Shown here in pieces: positions 1-8,101 of a stretch of 64,000 nucleotides of DNA. The stretch covers positions 10,822,501 to 10,886,500 of the forward strand of contig NZ_AP018448.1 in NCBI RefSeq assembly GCF_030294945.1, in the 5' to 3' direction. This DNA comes from Streptomyces graminofaciens (GTDB taxonomy: Bacteria; Actinomycetota; Actinomycetes; Streptomycetales; Streptomycetaceae). Both the position numbers and the translations under genes were made by a program. A model generated the notes under the pieces. The model was not told where the DNA came from. It was given only the letters and a program-made list of their open reading frames with translations, and made no database searches. Every line of letters begins with the position of its first letter. The first letter of the stretch is position 1.

Positions 1-487
1 CGACGAGTCCTCCGCGTACGTGGTGAAGCAGGTCCAGCGCAGTTGGCCCACGAAGCAGGACGCGGTAGCCGTCGACCCGGCGACCGCCGAGGTCACCGAC
101 ACGCTGCGGTTCGCCGACTTCCCGGTACTCGCCAAGCTGACCCGCTGGGGCATCGACGCGCACACCGGCGTGCTGTTCGGCATCGTCAACCAGCTCGTCC
201 TGATGGCCCTGGCGCTGTCGTTGGTGTTGCTGATCGTCTGGGGCTACCGCATGTGGTGGCAGCGCGGCCGTGCCTCGGCCTTCGGCCGTCCGATCCCGCG
301 CGGTGCCTGGCAGCAGGTGCCGCCGTACATCCTGGTCCCCGCGCTGGCCGTGATCGCCGTTCTCGGCTACTACGTGCCCCTTCTGGGCCTACCGCTCGCC
401 GCGTTCATCGTCGTGGACGTGGTGCTCGGCGAGCTCGCCCACCGCAGGGGCAAGCGGACGAACGGCGGCCGGGCGGAGGCGAAGTAG
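1..487 (+). CDS. PepSY-type transmembrane protein, C-terminal part (5' end outside window)
   Basis: The reading frame is open from the first bases of the window, so the true start lies upstream and only about 160 residues are seen. A hydrophobic helix follows the motif HTGVLFGIVNQL, and two more hydrophobic stretches (VPPYILVPALAVIAVLGYY and the segment after PLLG) come before a basic, hydrophilic tail ending in EAK. This arrangement is typical of the C-terminus of PepSY-associated transmembrane proteins, which often accompany iron or heme uptake genes. The function of this copy cannot be told from the fragment. It converges on the TPR gene, with a strong hairpin between them. Confidence 0.7.
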   Translation, partial: DESSAYVVKQVQRSWPTKQDAVAVDPATAEVTDTLRFADFPVLAKLTRWGIDAHTGVLFGIVNQLVLMALALSLVLLIVWGYRMWWQRGRASAFGRPIPRGAWQQVPPYILVPALAVIAVLGYYVPLLGLPLAAFIVVDVVLGELAHRRGKRTNGGRAEAK

Positions 488-558
488 CGGCGAGGGGGTA
501 GATCCGAGAGGGCGGTTCTCCTCAGGTATGGCCGAGGGGGGCGGACCCCCAGTACGTC

Positions 559-596
559 CGAAAGGGCGGTTTCCTCATCAGGAGACCGCCCTTTCG
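559..596. terminator. Bidirectional terminator between convergent genes
   Basis: A perfect 12-bp inverted repeat (CGAAAGGGCGGT at 559-570 with ACCGCCCTTTCG at 585-596) encloses a short loop that can pair further (TCCT with AGGA). It lies between the PepSY gene and the convergent TPR gene, so it can stop both transcripts. An imperfect copy of the left arm and loop occurs about 50 bp upstream (around 504-528). Confidence 0.75.
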
Positions 597-650
597 CGCA
601 CCACGGCTGTGCTCGACACCGCTGGGCATGCGCTCTGCGGCCGATGCGCT

Positions 651-998
651 CTACAGCCGATCGAAGTCGCCCGCGAGGGCCGAGGCCATCCGCAGATGGG
701 CCTCCGCCTCGTCGTACCGGGCCTGCCGCTGGAGTGTGCGGCCGAGCAGCAGCCGGGCGTACTGCTCCACCGGGTCGCGCTCGACGAGAACGCGCAACTC
801 GGCCTCGGCGCGGCGCAGTTGAGCCGAGTGGTAGTAGGCGCGGGCCAGCAGCAGCCTGGGGCCCGTCTGCTCCGGCACCTCCTCGACCAGCCCGCTGAGG
901 ACGCGCGTGGCGGCGGCATAGTCCTTGGCGTCGAAGAACATCTGCGCGCGATCCCAGCGCTCGGCCTGCGTCCCGTGGTCGTAGTACGTCATGTCCAC
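651..998 (-). CDS. Small tetratricopeptide-repeat protein
   Basis: A 115-residue protein made almost entirely of helical TPR units: AQMFFDAKDYAAATRVLSGLV, then LLLARAYYHSAQLRRAEAEL, then LLLGRTLQRQARYDEAEAHL. TPR proteins act as protein-protein interaction scaffolds; no catalytic residues are visible. The GTG at 998 is chosen as start because AAGGAGG lies 6 nt upstream of it; the ATG two codons later is the alternative. It is probably a stand-alone transcript ending at the hairpin shared with the convergent PepSY gene. The partner is unknown. Confidence 0.75.
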   Translation of the reverse strand: MDMTYYDHGTQAERWDRAQMFFDAKDYAAATRVLSGLVEEVPEQTGPRLLLARAYYHSAQLRRAEAELRVLVERDPVEQYARLLLGRTLQRQARYDEAEAHLRMASALAGDFDRL

Positions 999-1073
999 TG
1001 CTGACCTCCTTCGACGGCCCACAACCCCGGCTGGCTGTTGAATATTCCACTACCGAGGTGTGCGTCTCAGGGG

Positions 1074-1547
1074 CTACTTCCTGGCGGCCAGCTCGCTGTT
1101 GGCCCGCTCGGTGACGAGGGCCAGGACGCGGCCCGCGACCGTCAGATCCTCCGCCGGGATGCCGGCGTAGATCCTCGCGGAGATAACGCCTGTCTCGGTG
1201 GAGGAGCGGTCGTACAGCTCCCGTCCGGCGTCCGTCACCCGCAGCCGGGACGGCCGCGCGGAGTCCGGTTCCACCAATTTCGCGGACACCAACTCCTCGA
1301 CGACGGCGCGTGCGGCCGTCTCGTCGATCTTGAGGGAGTCGACGATCTGGCCGGCGAGTCGATCGCGGTCCACGGGTTCGGCGGCGACCGCGACGAGCCG
1401 GAGGGTCACCGACTGCTGGAACGTGATGGCGTGACCAGCCAGCACGCTCTCCAGGACGGCACGGCCGGCGTAGTGGGCCAGGCCGATGACGCGGCCGTCG
1501 ACGGAGGGCGTGGTGGAGGGGGCGGCGGTGGGTCCTGCGGTGGTCAT
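1074..1547 (-). CDS. MarR-family winged-helix regulator, second gene of a pair
   Basis: 157 residues with a MarR-type helical and winged-helix layout: a dimerising N-terminus, a recognition region around DRLAGQIVDSLKIDETAARA, and a wing at ARPSRLRVTDAGRELYDRSS. Its start overlaps the stop of the upstream MarR gene by 4 bp (ATGA), so the two are translationally coupled. The HTH is less canonical than that of its partner, and one member may be an accessory subunit or a heterodimer partner. MarR proteins usually repress neighbouring detoxification or catabolic genes, here possibly the divergent pirin gene. Confidence 0.75.
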   Translation of the reverse strand: MTTAGPTAAPSTTPSVDGRVIGLAHYAGRAVLESVLAGHAITFQQSVTLRLVAVAAEPVDRDRLAGQIVDSLKIDETAARAVVEELVSAKLVEPDSARPSRLRVTDAGRELYDRSSTETGVISARIYAGIPAEDLTVAGRVLALVTERANSELAARK

Positions 1548-2029
1548 GACTGCTCCTTGTCGTTGGGTGGATCAAGGGGGTCGAGCGGTGCGTCGAGCAG
1601 GGCTGTCAGATCGCGGGTGAACTCCTGGACGCGGGGGCTGTCGAGGCCACCGAGGGGTTCGAGCAGCCGTCCGAGGAGTCCCTGTACGACATCGATGGCC
1701 CGTCGGGTGACCTCGCGCCCCTCCTCGGTGAGCGCCAGCTGTACGGCGCGCGGATCCCGGGGGTCCCGGGCGCGCTCGACGAGCCCGGCGCCCTCCAGGG
1801 AGCGGGCCAGCTTGGAGACGTAGAGCGCCTCCAGGCCGGTGTGGTCGGCGAGCTGCCGCTGGCTCGGCCGCCGTCCGGCGCGATGCATGCCGTACAACGA
1901 CGCCACCAGCGAATACTGCGCATGGGTCAGCCCTAGGGGTGCGACCGCGCGGTCGACCGCGACCCGCCACTTCATGGACAGGCGCCAGACGAGGAAACCG
2001 GGCGTTGCGCCTTCGGATGCGGTACTCAT
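1544..2029 (-). CDS. MarR-family transcriptional regulator, first gene of a pair
   Basis: 161 residues with a clear MarR winged helix: the motif LTHAQYSLVASLYGM, the recognition helix GLEALYVSKLARSLEGAGLVER, and the wing DPRDPRAVQLALTEEGREV, which carries the conserved D-R-R/V wing pattern. It heads a two-gene operon with the overlapping MarR gene downstream. A pair of 12-bp direct repeats just upstream (2043-2069) is a plausible autoregulatory operator. The gene is divergent from the pirin gene, which makes the pirin the nearest candidate target. No ligand can be inferred. Confidence 0.85.
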   Translation of the reverse strand: MSTASEGATPGFLVWRLSMKWRVAVDRAVAPLGLTHAQYSLVASLYGMHRAGRRPSQRQLADHTGLEALYVSKLARSLEGAGLVERARDPRDPRAVQLALTEEGREVTRRAIDVVQGLLGRLLEPLGGLDSPRVQEFTRDLTALLDAPLDPLDPPNDKEQS

Positions 2030-2042
2030 GAAAGATACAGTA

Positions 2043-2069
2043 CATGGCTACTATGTCCATGGCTACTAT
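2043..2069. promoter_or_regulatory. Tandem direct repeats upstream of the MarR pair
   Basis: CATGGCTACTAT occurs at 2043-2054 and again at 2058-2069, a 15-bp period. The first copy sits inside an imperfect palindrome, ACATGGCTACTATGT. The repeats lie 14-40 bp upstream of the MarR start codon, where an autorepressor would block RNA polymerase. Binding by this MarR pair is inferred. Confidence 0.5.
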
Positions 2070-2240
2070 CCGAGGAGAGGTCGACCGCCGTCGGGAAGGC
2101 CCCCGAGCGCACGGTGGGCGGGCGCCCCACGCCGTCCCCGTACACCCGCCGAGGCCGCCGTGTCCGCGCCGGTTCTGAGCCAAGTGCCCCGTGAGGGGAG
2201 GGGGGACGGACTGACGCGGGGCGGTCGACGGGTCTAGGTT

Positions 2241-3212
2241 GTGGCCATGAGCAATCTTGATCGCGAAGCGGTGCCCGCGGTGTGCGGCGGCCGGGGGTTC
2301 GTCGTCGCCGAGCCGGTGCGTGAACTTCTCAGCCCGCGCCGGGTGCGGCTCGGCGAGTCCACCGAAGTGCGACGTCTGCTGCCCAACCTGGGCCGCCGCA
2401 TGGTCGGCGCCTGGTGCTTTGTCGATCACTACGGTCCCGACGACATCGCCGACGAGCCCGGCATGCAGGTGCCGCCCCACCCGCACATGGGGTTGCAGAC
2501 CGTCAGCTGGCTGCACCAGGGCGAGGTGCTGCACCGTGACTCCACCGGCAGCCTCCAGACGATCCGGCCGAGAGAGCTGGGCCTGATGACCTCGGGTCGG
2601 GCCATCAGCCACTCGGAGGAGAGCCCGAAGTCGCACGCCCGCTTCCTGCACGGCGCCCAGCTGTGGGTGGCGCTGCCGGACGGTCACCGCCACACCGACC
2701 CGCACTTCGAGCACCACGCCGAGCTGCCCGTGGTCGCCGCCCCCGGCCTGCGCGCCACGCTGCTCCTCGGCAGCCTCGACGGCGCGACCTCGCCCGGCAC
2801 GACGTACACCCCGATCGTGGGCGCCGACCTGGCCCTGAGCCAGGGCGCGGACCTACGCCTTCCGCTCGAACCGGACTTCGAGTACGCCGTGCTGTCCATG
2901 TCCGGCGAGGCCCACGTCGACGGAGTGCCGGTCCTCCCCGGCGCCATGCTCTACCTCGGCTGCGGCCGCACCGAACTCCCGCTGCGCGCCGAGTCGGACG
3001 CCGCCCTGATGCTCCTAGGCGGCGAACCCTTCGAGGAGGAGCTGATCATGTTCTGGAACTGGATCGGGCGGTCCCAGGAAGAGATCGTGCAAGCCCGCCG
3101 GGACTGGATGGAAGGGTCAAGATTCGGGGAGGTGAAAGGGTACGACGGGGCTCCGCTGCCCGCCCCCGAGCTGCCGCCGACGCCTCTGAAACCACGCGGA
3201 AGGGCCCGTTGA
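2241..3212 (+). CDS. Pirin-family cupin protein
   Basis: 323 residues with the bicupin layout of pirins. The N-terminal cupin carries the metal-binding motif PHPHMGLQTVSWL and the later SHSEE, which supply the three His and one Glu that bind iron in this family. The C-terminal domain begins near GADLRLPLEPDFEYAVL. Bacterial pirins include quercetinase-like enzymes and modulators of central metabolism; the sequence does not decide between them. GTG at 2241 and ATG at 2247 are both possible starts. A hairpin at 3264-3303 probably ends the transcript. Confidence 0.85.
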   Translation: MAMSNLDREAVPAVCGGRGFVVAEPVRELLSPRRVRLGESTEVRRLLPNLGRRMVGAWCFVDHYGPDDIADEPGMQVPPHPHMGLQTVSWLHQGEVLHRDSTGSLQTIRPRELGLMTSGRAISHSEESPKSHARFLHGAQLWVALPDGHRHTDPHFEHHAELPVVAAPGLRATLLLGSLDGATSPGTTYTPIVGADLALSQGADLRLPLEPDFEYAVLSMSGEAHVDGVPVLPGAMLYLGCGRTELPLRAESDAALMLLGGEPFEEELIMFWNWIGRSQEEIVQARRDWMEGSRFGEVKGYDGAPLPAPELPPTPLKPRGRAR

Positions 3213-3263
3213 CCTGCGGAAATCGCTGATACGTCGGTGATGGGTGGGCGAGCTGTCCTGTGG

Positions 3264-3303
3264 TGCCACCTCCCGCGCTTCGACCGATCACGGGAGGGTG
3301 GCA
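3264..3303. terminator. Terminator after the pirin gene
   Basis: A 12-bp stem with a single bulge (left arm 3264-3275, TGCCACCTCCCG; right arm 3291-3303, CGGGAGGGTGGCA) lies 52 bp after the pirin stop codon. Confidence 0.6.
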
Positions 3304-3785
3304 GCGCTGGCCGCAGGCCCGCTGTGGAGGGCTGGGTGAGCCCACAGTCTGGCCGTGTGTGGGCAGCTGTGGCAGGACTCTTGCTCACTCAATGCCAACT
3401 TTTCTGATGCTCCGTCAGATGTCGGCGTCTCTCTTTGCCGCCGCTTCGTGGCACGCAGCGGTCTCTGCAGGTTCGGAACGGCGGCGGCCGAGTGCTGACC
3501 TTGCGGGCGGTTGAGCCGTGCCTCGGCGAGAATGTTCGGCTTCACCCCGTCGTTTTGTGGAAGATTGACAAGTGGCGGCTGGCCGTGGTGATGAGTGCCC
3601 TGGTGTTGCTCCGCTGAGGGCGATGGTGTTTCAGGGGGGTCAGCAGGTTCTTCGTCTGCTGGTGGTACAGGCTTTGTGTGCTGTTGACCAGCGGAAACAG
3701 TGCTCGGTGAGGCATCAAGCGGATCGCTGGCCCGGGAATGGGCGGAAGCCCAAACTTCAGCCCCCTTGCGGCGTTATCGCGCTCA
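3304..3785. other. Intergenic stretch without recognisable genes
   Basis: Reading all frames gives only short open stretches with no family resemblance that I can recognise and no clear ribosome binding site. Codon bias typical of high-GC genes is weak here. It precedes a rearranged region and may be old debris. Confidence 0.4.
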
Positions 3786-4133
3786 CTACTTTTCGGGCAT
3801 CGACCGTGTAGCCTCGCCCCGGCCGAGCGGTCGGACCTCCGGGCTCGCGCTCTGCTCCTCGCGCCACTTCTCGTACGGAGTGACCAGCTCGGACAGGTCC
3901 CGGAACAGGAACGCGTAGAAGTTTCTCATTTCGCGCACTCGAGCGGCCGCTTCTCCGCCCTCGTGCGGCAGTCGCGCCAGCGCCTCGTCGAGGAGCGCGA
4001 GCGTGTCCTCGACGACAGCCTCGTCCTCGCGGTACAAGCTGACCCAGACGTCGTGGCGCATCCGGTAGAGATCGCGACGGGTCTCCGGTGACACGGACCG
4101 TTCGACGGCGAGCGCGGACGCAACGAGATACAC
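3786..4133 (-). CDS. Hypothetical protein, probably missing its N-terminus
   Basis: About 115 residues, acidic and helical, with a coherent stretch from SVSPETRRDLYRMRHDVW through EDTLALLDEALARLPHE to REMRNFYAFLFRDLSEL. I do not recognise the family. A GTG at 4133 is a possible start; the frame stays open far upstream, but there it only runs antisense to the neighbouring genes and stops looking like this protein. It lies head to head with the truncated ribosome-inactivating gene at 4176, so one deletion around 4135-4175 may have removed the 5' parts of both genes. Confidence 0.5.
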   Translation of the reverse strand: MYLVASALAVERSVSPETRRDLYRMRHDVWVSLYREDEAVVEDTLALLDEALARLPHEGGEAAARVREMRNFYAFLFRDLSELVTPYEKWREEQSASPEVRPLGRGEATRSMPEK

Positions 4134-4175
4134 GACGGGAAAACGGTCTGGCGAGCGCCCGAGTCGTGGCACAGG

Positions 4176-4628
4176 GTGGCCGACGAGAACTACTCCAGGC
4201 TCGAGACCACCGCCGGTGAGCGGCGCGAGAGGATGCAGATCACCACCACGCGCATGAACGCGGCGGCGATGTGGCTCTATGGCGACAACAGCAACTTCAA
4301 CAACCAGGACAGAGCGCGCGGTGCCCTGAGGATGACCCAGTTCATCTCCGAGGCAGCCCGATTCCGTCCCATCCGCGATGAGATAGCCCTGTCCCTCAGT
4401 CCCACGTCCTTCGGCTTCGTGATGTCTCCGGAGCTCGTTCGGCAGGAGAACAACTGGGACAACCTCAGCCGGCGCTTCAACTGGCTCCTGCGCCAGCGTG
4501 CCGGTTTCCGGGACCCCAACCCTCTCGTCGGCTACCGGCGGGACGGCTTCAACCAGGTCGTGAGGATCGTGCTCACCACAGCCGTCCTGTACGCGCAGTA
4601 CATCCTCGCCACCTCGAAGGATCGCTGA
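4176..4628 (+). pseudogene. Ribosome-inactivating protein (rRNA N-glycosidase), C-terminal half only
   Basis: The 150 residues align by eye with the C-terminal half of ricin-type A chains. NYSRLETTAG matches ricin NYDRLEQLAG and includes the active-site Tyr123 equivalent; FISEAARFRPI carries the catalytic Glu and Arg of the EAAR motif (Glu177 and Arg180 in ricin); ENNWDNLS matches the active-site Trp211 region. The N-terminal half, with the first active-site tyrosine (Tyr80) and the central sheet, is absent, and the frame opens exactly at the NY motif with only a GTG and no convincing ribosome binding site. RIPs depurinate the sarcin-ricin loop of 28S/23S rRNA. This copy is probably inactive. 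Confidence 0.75.
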
Positions 4629-4755
4629 CCTGCCCTCCTCCGCTCCGGCTCCTGCGCGAGGGATGTGCGCAGGAGCCAAGGCCGGCGGACCCGCGACTCC
4701 TTCTTTCCGAGCAGGGAACGAGCGAGATGGCCGCCGCCGCTTCGAAAGGAACATG

Positions 4756-5769
4756 ATGCGAAGAAGAAACGTGGCCACGGCATGGCGTGCAGCCGCTGCT
4801 GCCATGGCCAAGACACGACGGCGGACGTCCGCAGGTCTCCTCGCCGCCGTGGTGCTCGCCACCGGCACGGCGCTGACGACCGCCACACCCGCACAGGCCG
4901 ACATCACCGACGGTCTGATCCTGCGCTACAAGCTGGACGAGACCTCCGGCACGGTTGCCCGGGACTCCTCCGGTCAGAACCACGACGGCACGGTCAACGG
5001 CACCGCAGACTGGGAGGGCGACCAGGGGCTGGGCTTCAACGGCTCCAACACCTACGTCAAGATGCCGGACAACATCATGGTCGGCCTGAACTCGATCACC
5101 GTCGACTTCGACACGTGGATCGATCCGACCATGGGCAAGCCTTACTTCCTGTACGGGATGGGCAACAAGAGCGGCACCGGCGTCAGCGGCTACGGCTACC
5201 TGTTCACCACCGGCAACGAGTTCCGCACCGCGATCACGCCGAACACCTACGCCAACGAGCAGAACACCCGCCCGTCGGACACGACGTACCAGCTGGCGCG
5301 CGGCATGTGGAAGCACATCACGTACACCCAGACCGGCACCACCGGCGTCCTGTACGAGAACGGCGTGGAGAAGGCCCGCAACACCAACGTGACCATCACC
5401 CCCGGCTCGATCGGCGGCGGGACGACCGTCGCGAACTACATCGGCCGGTCGCTGTTCGCCAACGACAAGTACTTCAAGGGCCGGATGCGGGACTTCCGCC
5501 TCTACAACCGGGCGCTGTCCCCCTCCGAGGTGCAGACGAACGCCTCCGCCACCGAGCTGGAGTGCCTACAACGGCGCGCTCGCGGCCTTCCAGGACACCG
5601 ACTACGGACCGGTGATCATTTTCCCCAAGGACTACGCCGGCGACATCGGCGACCCGGAGACCCCGCCGGACTGGATCGACGAATACGGGAACACCCCCAC
5701 CTCCTGGCCCGACTACGCGACCGGGATCAGTCAGCTGTTCACGCTCGCCGACATCTCCGATCTTATTGA
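4756..5769 (+). pseudogene. Secreted LamG/concanavalin-like domain protein, C-terminally truncated at a fusion point
   Basis: The ATG at 4756 follows AAAGGA and starts a signal peptide: basic MRRRNVATAW and KTRRRTSAG, hydrophobic LLAAVVLATGTAL, cleavage near PAQA-D. Next comes a complete LamG-type fold (DITDGLILRYKLDETSGTVA through DFRLYNRALSPSEVQ), resembling the N-terminal domain of secreted arabinan- or galactan-degrading glycoside hydrolases. Homology ends at about 5560 (ATELE); the frame then runs through out-of-frame sequence to 5769. The catalytic domain expected downstream is absent. At the junction a second, unrelated gene continues in another frame. The product may be secreted as a bare carbohydrate-binding-like domain, but the gene is a rearrangement scar. 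Confidence 0.7.
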
Positions 5770-6466
5770 CGCGGTCACCGCCCAGGTACAGCCGGACGGC
5801 GACAGCACCTACCGGCTGAACGTCTTCTACGACGGGTCGATCGACCAGGTCGTGGCACAGACCAACGCCCCCTCCTCCGTCACCGACCCGCTGGCCACCC
5901 AGTACGAGGGCAAGCTCGTGATCGAGAGCGACAAGGCACCGGACGGCAGGTGCGCGCCGCACGAGACCGCCGTGGCCAACGACATCACCACTCCCGCGGT
6001 GCCGGAGACCGATGTCGACGACGGACGGACGTCGCTGCAGTGGCAGCAGGTCCAGGCCCTGGCCGACTACAACTGCGCGCTCACTGCGTTCGACGACCCC
6101 GACATGGGACCGGTGATCATCTTCCCCTCCGACTACACCGGCGACATCGACAACCAGGCGAAGCCGCCCCACTGGACCGGCAAGAACGCCCAGATCCCCG
6201 CCGACTGGCCCACCCCGACCACCGCGAAGAGCCCTCAGTTCACCTTCGCCCAGATCAAGGCCATCCAGACCGCGGCCGTCGACCGGATCGCGGGCGCCAG
6301 CGACGAGACCACCAACTACAGCGTGACCGTCCACTACGACGGCCCGAACGACAGGGTGGTGGTGAAAACCGACGCTCCCGCATCCGTCACCGACCCGTTG
6401 GTGGCCGCCTACCCCGACAAGGTGGTGATCACCGCCCCGGCCGCAGTCACCTTCAGCGACAGCTAG
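5567..6466 (+). pseudogene. 5'-truncated protein with two internal repeats (unknown family)
   Basis: From about 5564 the real coding frame is offset from the LamG gene. It encodes two copies of a unit of about 150-160 residues: the first holds YNGALAAFQDTDYGPVIIFP and DYAGDIGDPETPPDW, the second DYNCALTAFDDPDMGPVIIFP and DYTGDIDNQAKPPHW. Each is followed by a PDGDSTYRLNVFYDGSIDQV-like segment with VTDPLVAAYPDKVVI. The first open start is an unconvincing internal GTG at 5612, so the N-terminus was lost at the fusion. I do not recognise the family; the pattern suggests an extracellular repeat protein. A strong hairpin follows the stop codon. Confidence 0.6.
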
Positions 6467-6488
6467 ACCGGCGGACCGAAAATCAGGG

Positions 6489-6535
6489 AGGCCTGAGGGG
6501 GAGGACCTGCATCCCGATCCTCGCCCCTCAGGCCT
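6489..6535. terminator. Terminator after the repeat-protein gene
   Basis: Perfect 12-bp arms, AGGCCTGAGGGG at 6489-6500 and CCCCTCAGGCCT at 6524-6535, lie 23 bp after the stop codon. The stem supports the view that this 3' end is a native gene end. Confidence 0.75.
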
Positions 6536-6601
6536 GCCTTCAGCCTTTGACAGCGCCGGTGAGCACACCGTGCCGGGTTCGGTGGAGATCTCAGTCGGTG
6601 G

Positions 6602-6916
6602 CTATGAGATGGGGGTGCGTGGTTGCTCGGTAGTAGTTGGCTTCGTATTCGACGGGCGGGATGTCTCACCGTGGAGTCGGCGGTGATTGCACCAGTCGCC
6701 CCACTCGGCGGTGGCGAGCTCGACGTGTGAGAGCGTCTTCCACGGCCGCTGCGGCTTGATGACTTCGGTCTTGAACAGGCCGATCGTCGACTCCGTGAGC
6801 GCGTTGTCGTACGCGTCGCCGACCGAGCCGATGGAGGCCGCGATCTGGGCCGCGTTCAGGTGCTCGGCCAGCCGGAACGACGTGTATTGCTTGGGTTCAA
6901 GGAGTCGTCGCAACAC
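6602..6916 (-). pseudogene. IS3-family transposase (OrfB) C-terminal remnant, frameshifted
   Basis: The last part of an IS3-type integrase domain is clear: SIGSVGDAYDNALTEST with the final catalytic Glu, GLFKTEVIKPQRPW, and WCNHRRLHGE. After LHGE the frame is broken. The expected ending DIPPVEYEANYYRATTHPH is present in another frame starting about 6655, so a small deletion within the loop between the two shifted it. The upstream 200 residues of OrfB, OrfA and the terminal repeats are missing. It is a dead relic that marks past insertion beside the scrambled RIP/LamG region. Confidence 0.8.
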
Positions 6917-7064
6917 TGTCGTCTTGTGTCAACTGGCCGGAGACGTCTGACAAGCTGGTTGGGGCAGGTCGGCATCCACTACCTCCCGACGACATCCTCG
7001 CCACCCGGCGGTGGGTTCCGCAGGTTGATGGGGGTCGCGGGCCCGGGTCAGCTCTCTGTCATGT

Positions 7065-7847
7065 TCATTCGCGCTTGACGTAGCCCCGACGCCAGGAGAT
7101 CTTCGCGCCGGCCCCCATCAGCTGCTCGGCGAGATCGGGAATGGTGTCCTCGTTGATGCGGAAGGTTGGGCCGGACAGCGTCACTGCCGCGATGACCTTC
7201 CCGTCCAGGGCGCGGATCGGAGCGGCGATGGCCGCCAGTCCGATCTCGTGCTCCTCGCTGGTAGCGGCGTAGCCCCGCTCGCGGACCGCTTCTAGTTCCG
7301 CCGCAAAGCGCACTGGATCGACGATGGTATGCGGGGTGTACTTCTTCGGTCGCTTCGCGAGGATCTCGGCGACTTCGTCCGGGGTCATGTGTGCCATGAA
7401 GAGCTTGCCCGCCGAGGTGGCGTGTATCGGGGAGCTCTTGCCGAGCCAGTCGATGCTCATGATCGACATGCCGATCGCCTGGTCGATGGTGACCACGTCG
7501 TCCCCGTCCCGGACCGCGACATTCACGGTGTCGCCCACGGCCGCGGCCAGTTCTTGGCAGATGGGGTGGCTCAACACGGACAGGTCGTTCACCTTGCTCG
7601 CCCCGGCCGCGAGTTCGACCATCGTGTAGCCGATGCGGTACCGACCGCGCTCGGTGTCCTGCTCGACCATGCCCCGGGACTCCAGGGTCGCCAGCAGCCG
7701 GAACACGGTCGACTTGTGGATGCCCAGCGCCTCGGCGACCTCGGTCACGCCGCTGGGGCCCTGGGTGGCCAATACCTGCAGGATCGACACTGCCCGTTCG
7801 ACTGACTGCACCGAGTGGTCACGTGGGCGGCTCCCATTGCTGGTCAT
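7065..7847 (-). CDS. IclR-family transcriptional regulator of the betaine cluster
   Basis: 260 residues. The N-terminal winged helix (SVERAVSILQVLATQGPSG, then LGIHKSTVFRLLATLESRGMVE) is followed by the IclR effector domain (VAVRDGDDVVTIDQ, HATSAGKLFMAHM, RERGYAATSEEHEIGLAAIAAPI). The gene is divergent from the proVWX operon, and a palindromic operator-like sequence lies in the shared promoter region. The same palindrome recurs twice in front of the Rieske demethylase gene, so this protein is the best candidate for the cluster-specific sensor. The ligand may be proline betaine or a demethylation product; this is inferred from context only. Confidence 0.9.
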   Translation of the reverse strand: MTSNGSRPRDHSVQSVERAVSILQVLATQGPSGVTEVAEALGIHKSTVFRLLATLESRGMVEQDTERGRYRIGYTMVELAAGASKVNDLSVLSHPICQELAAAVGDTVNVAVRDGDDVVTIDQAIGMSIMSIDWLGKSSPIHATSAGKLFMAHMTPDEVAEILAKRPKKYTPHTIVDPVRFAAELEAVRERGYAATSEEHEIGLAAIAAPIRALDGKVIAAVTLSGPTFRINEDTIPDLAEQLMGAGAKISWRRGYVKRE

Positions 7848-7984
7848 GGCGGAAGAGTAGCCGAGTGGCAGACGCCATCCGTGAGCCCCCTGGCCACCCG
7901 TTTTTACGCCTGTATTGCTGCCGCACGCTGCACCGGCCCGCGGTGACGGCCGGGGTTAATTTCCCATTTCCTCCACGCAAGGGC

Positions 7985-8051
7985 CTTGACGGATCGCTCG
8001 GTGTCGAGTCATGGTCGTACCGCATTGCACACTTGTTTCGCAATGCGGGAC
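7985..8051 (+). promoter_or_regulatory. proV promoter region with IclR-type operator palindrome
   Basis: CTTGACGGATC at 7985-7995 contains a -35-like TTGACG. GTTTCGCAATGCGGGAC at 8035-8051 is an imperfect palindrome, and it also forms a 9-bp inverted repeat with CCGCATTGC at 8020-8028. The same two elements, with almost the same spacing (50 and 51 bp), occur in front of the Rieske gene at 14225-14292. Binding by the divergent IclR is inferred. Confidence 0.6.
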
Positions 8052-8101
8052 AACGGCTCTTATCCTTCCGCCCCGTGCGGACCCCTTGGAGGTGAGGCGC
8101 G

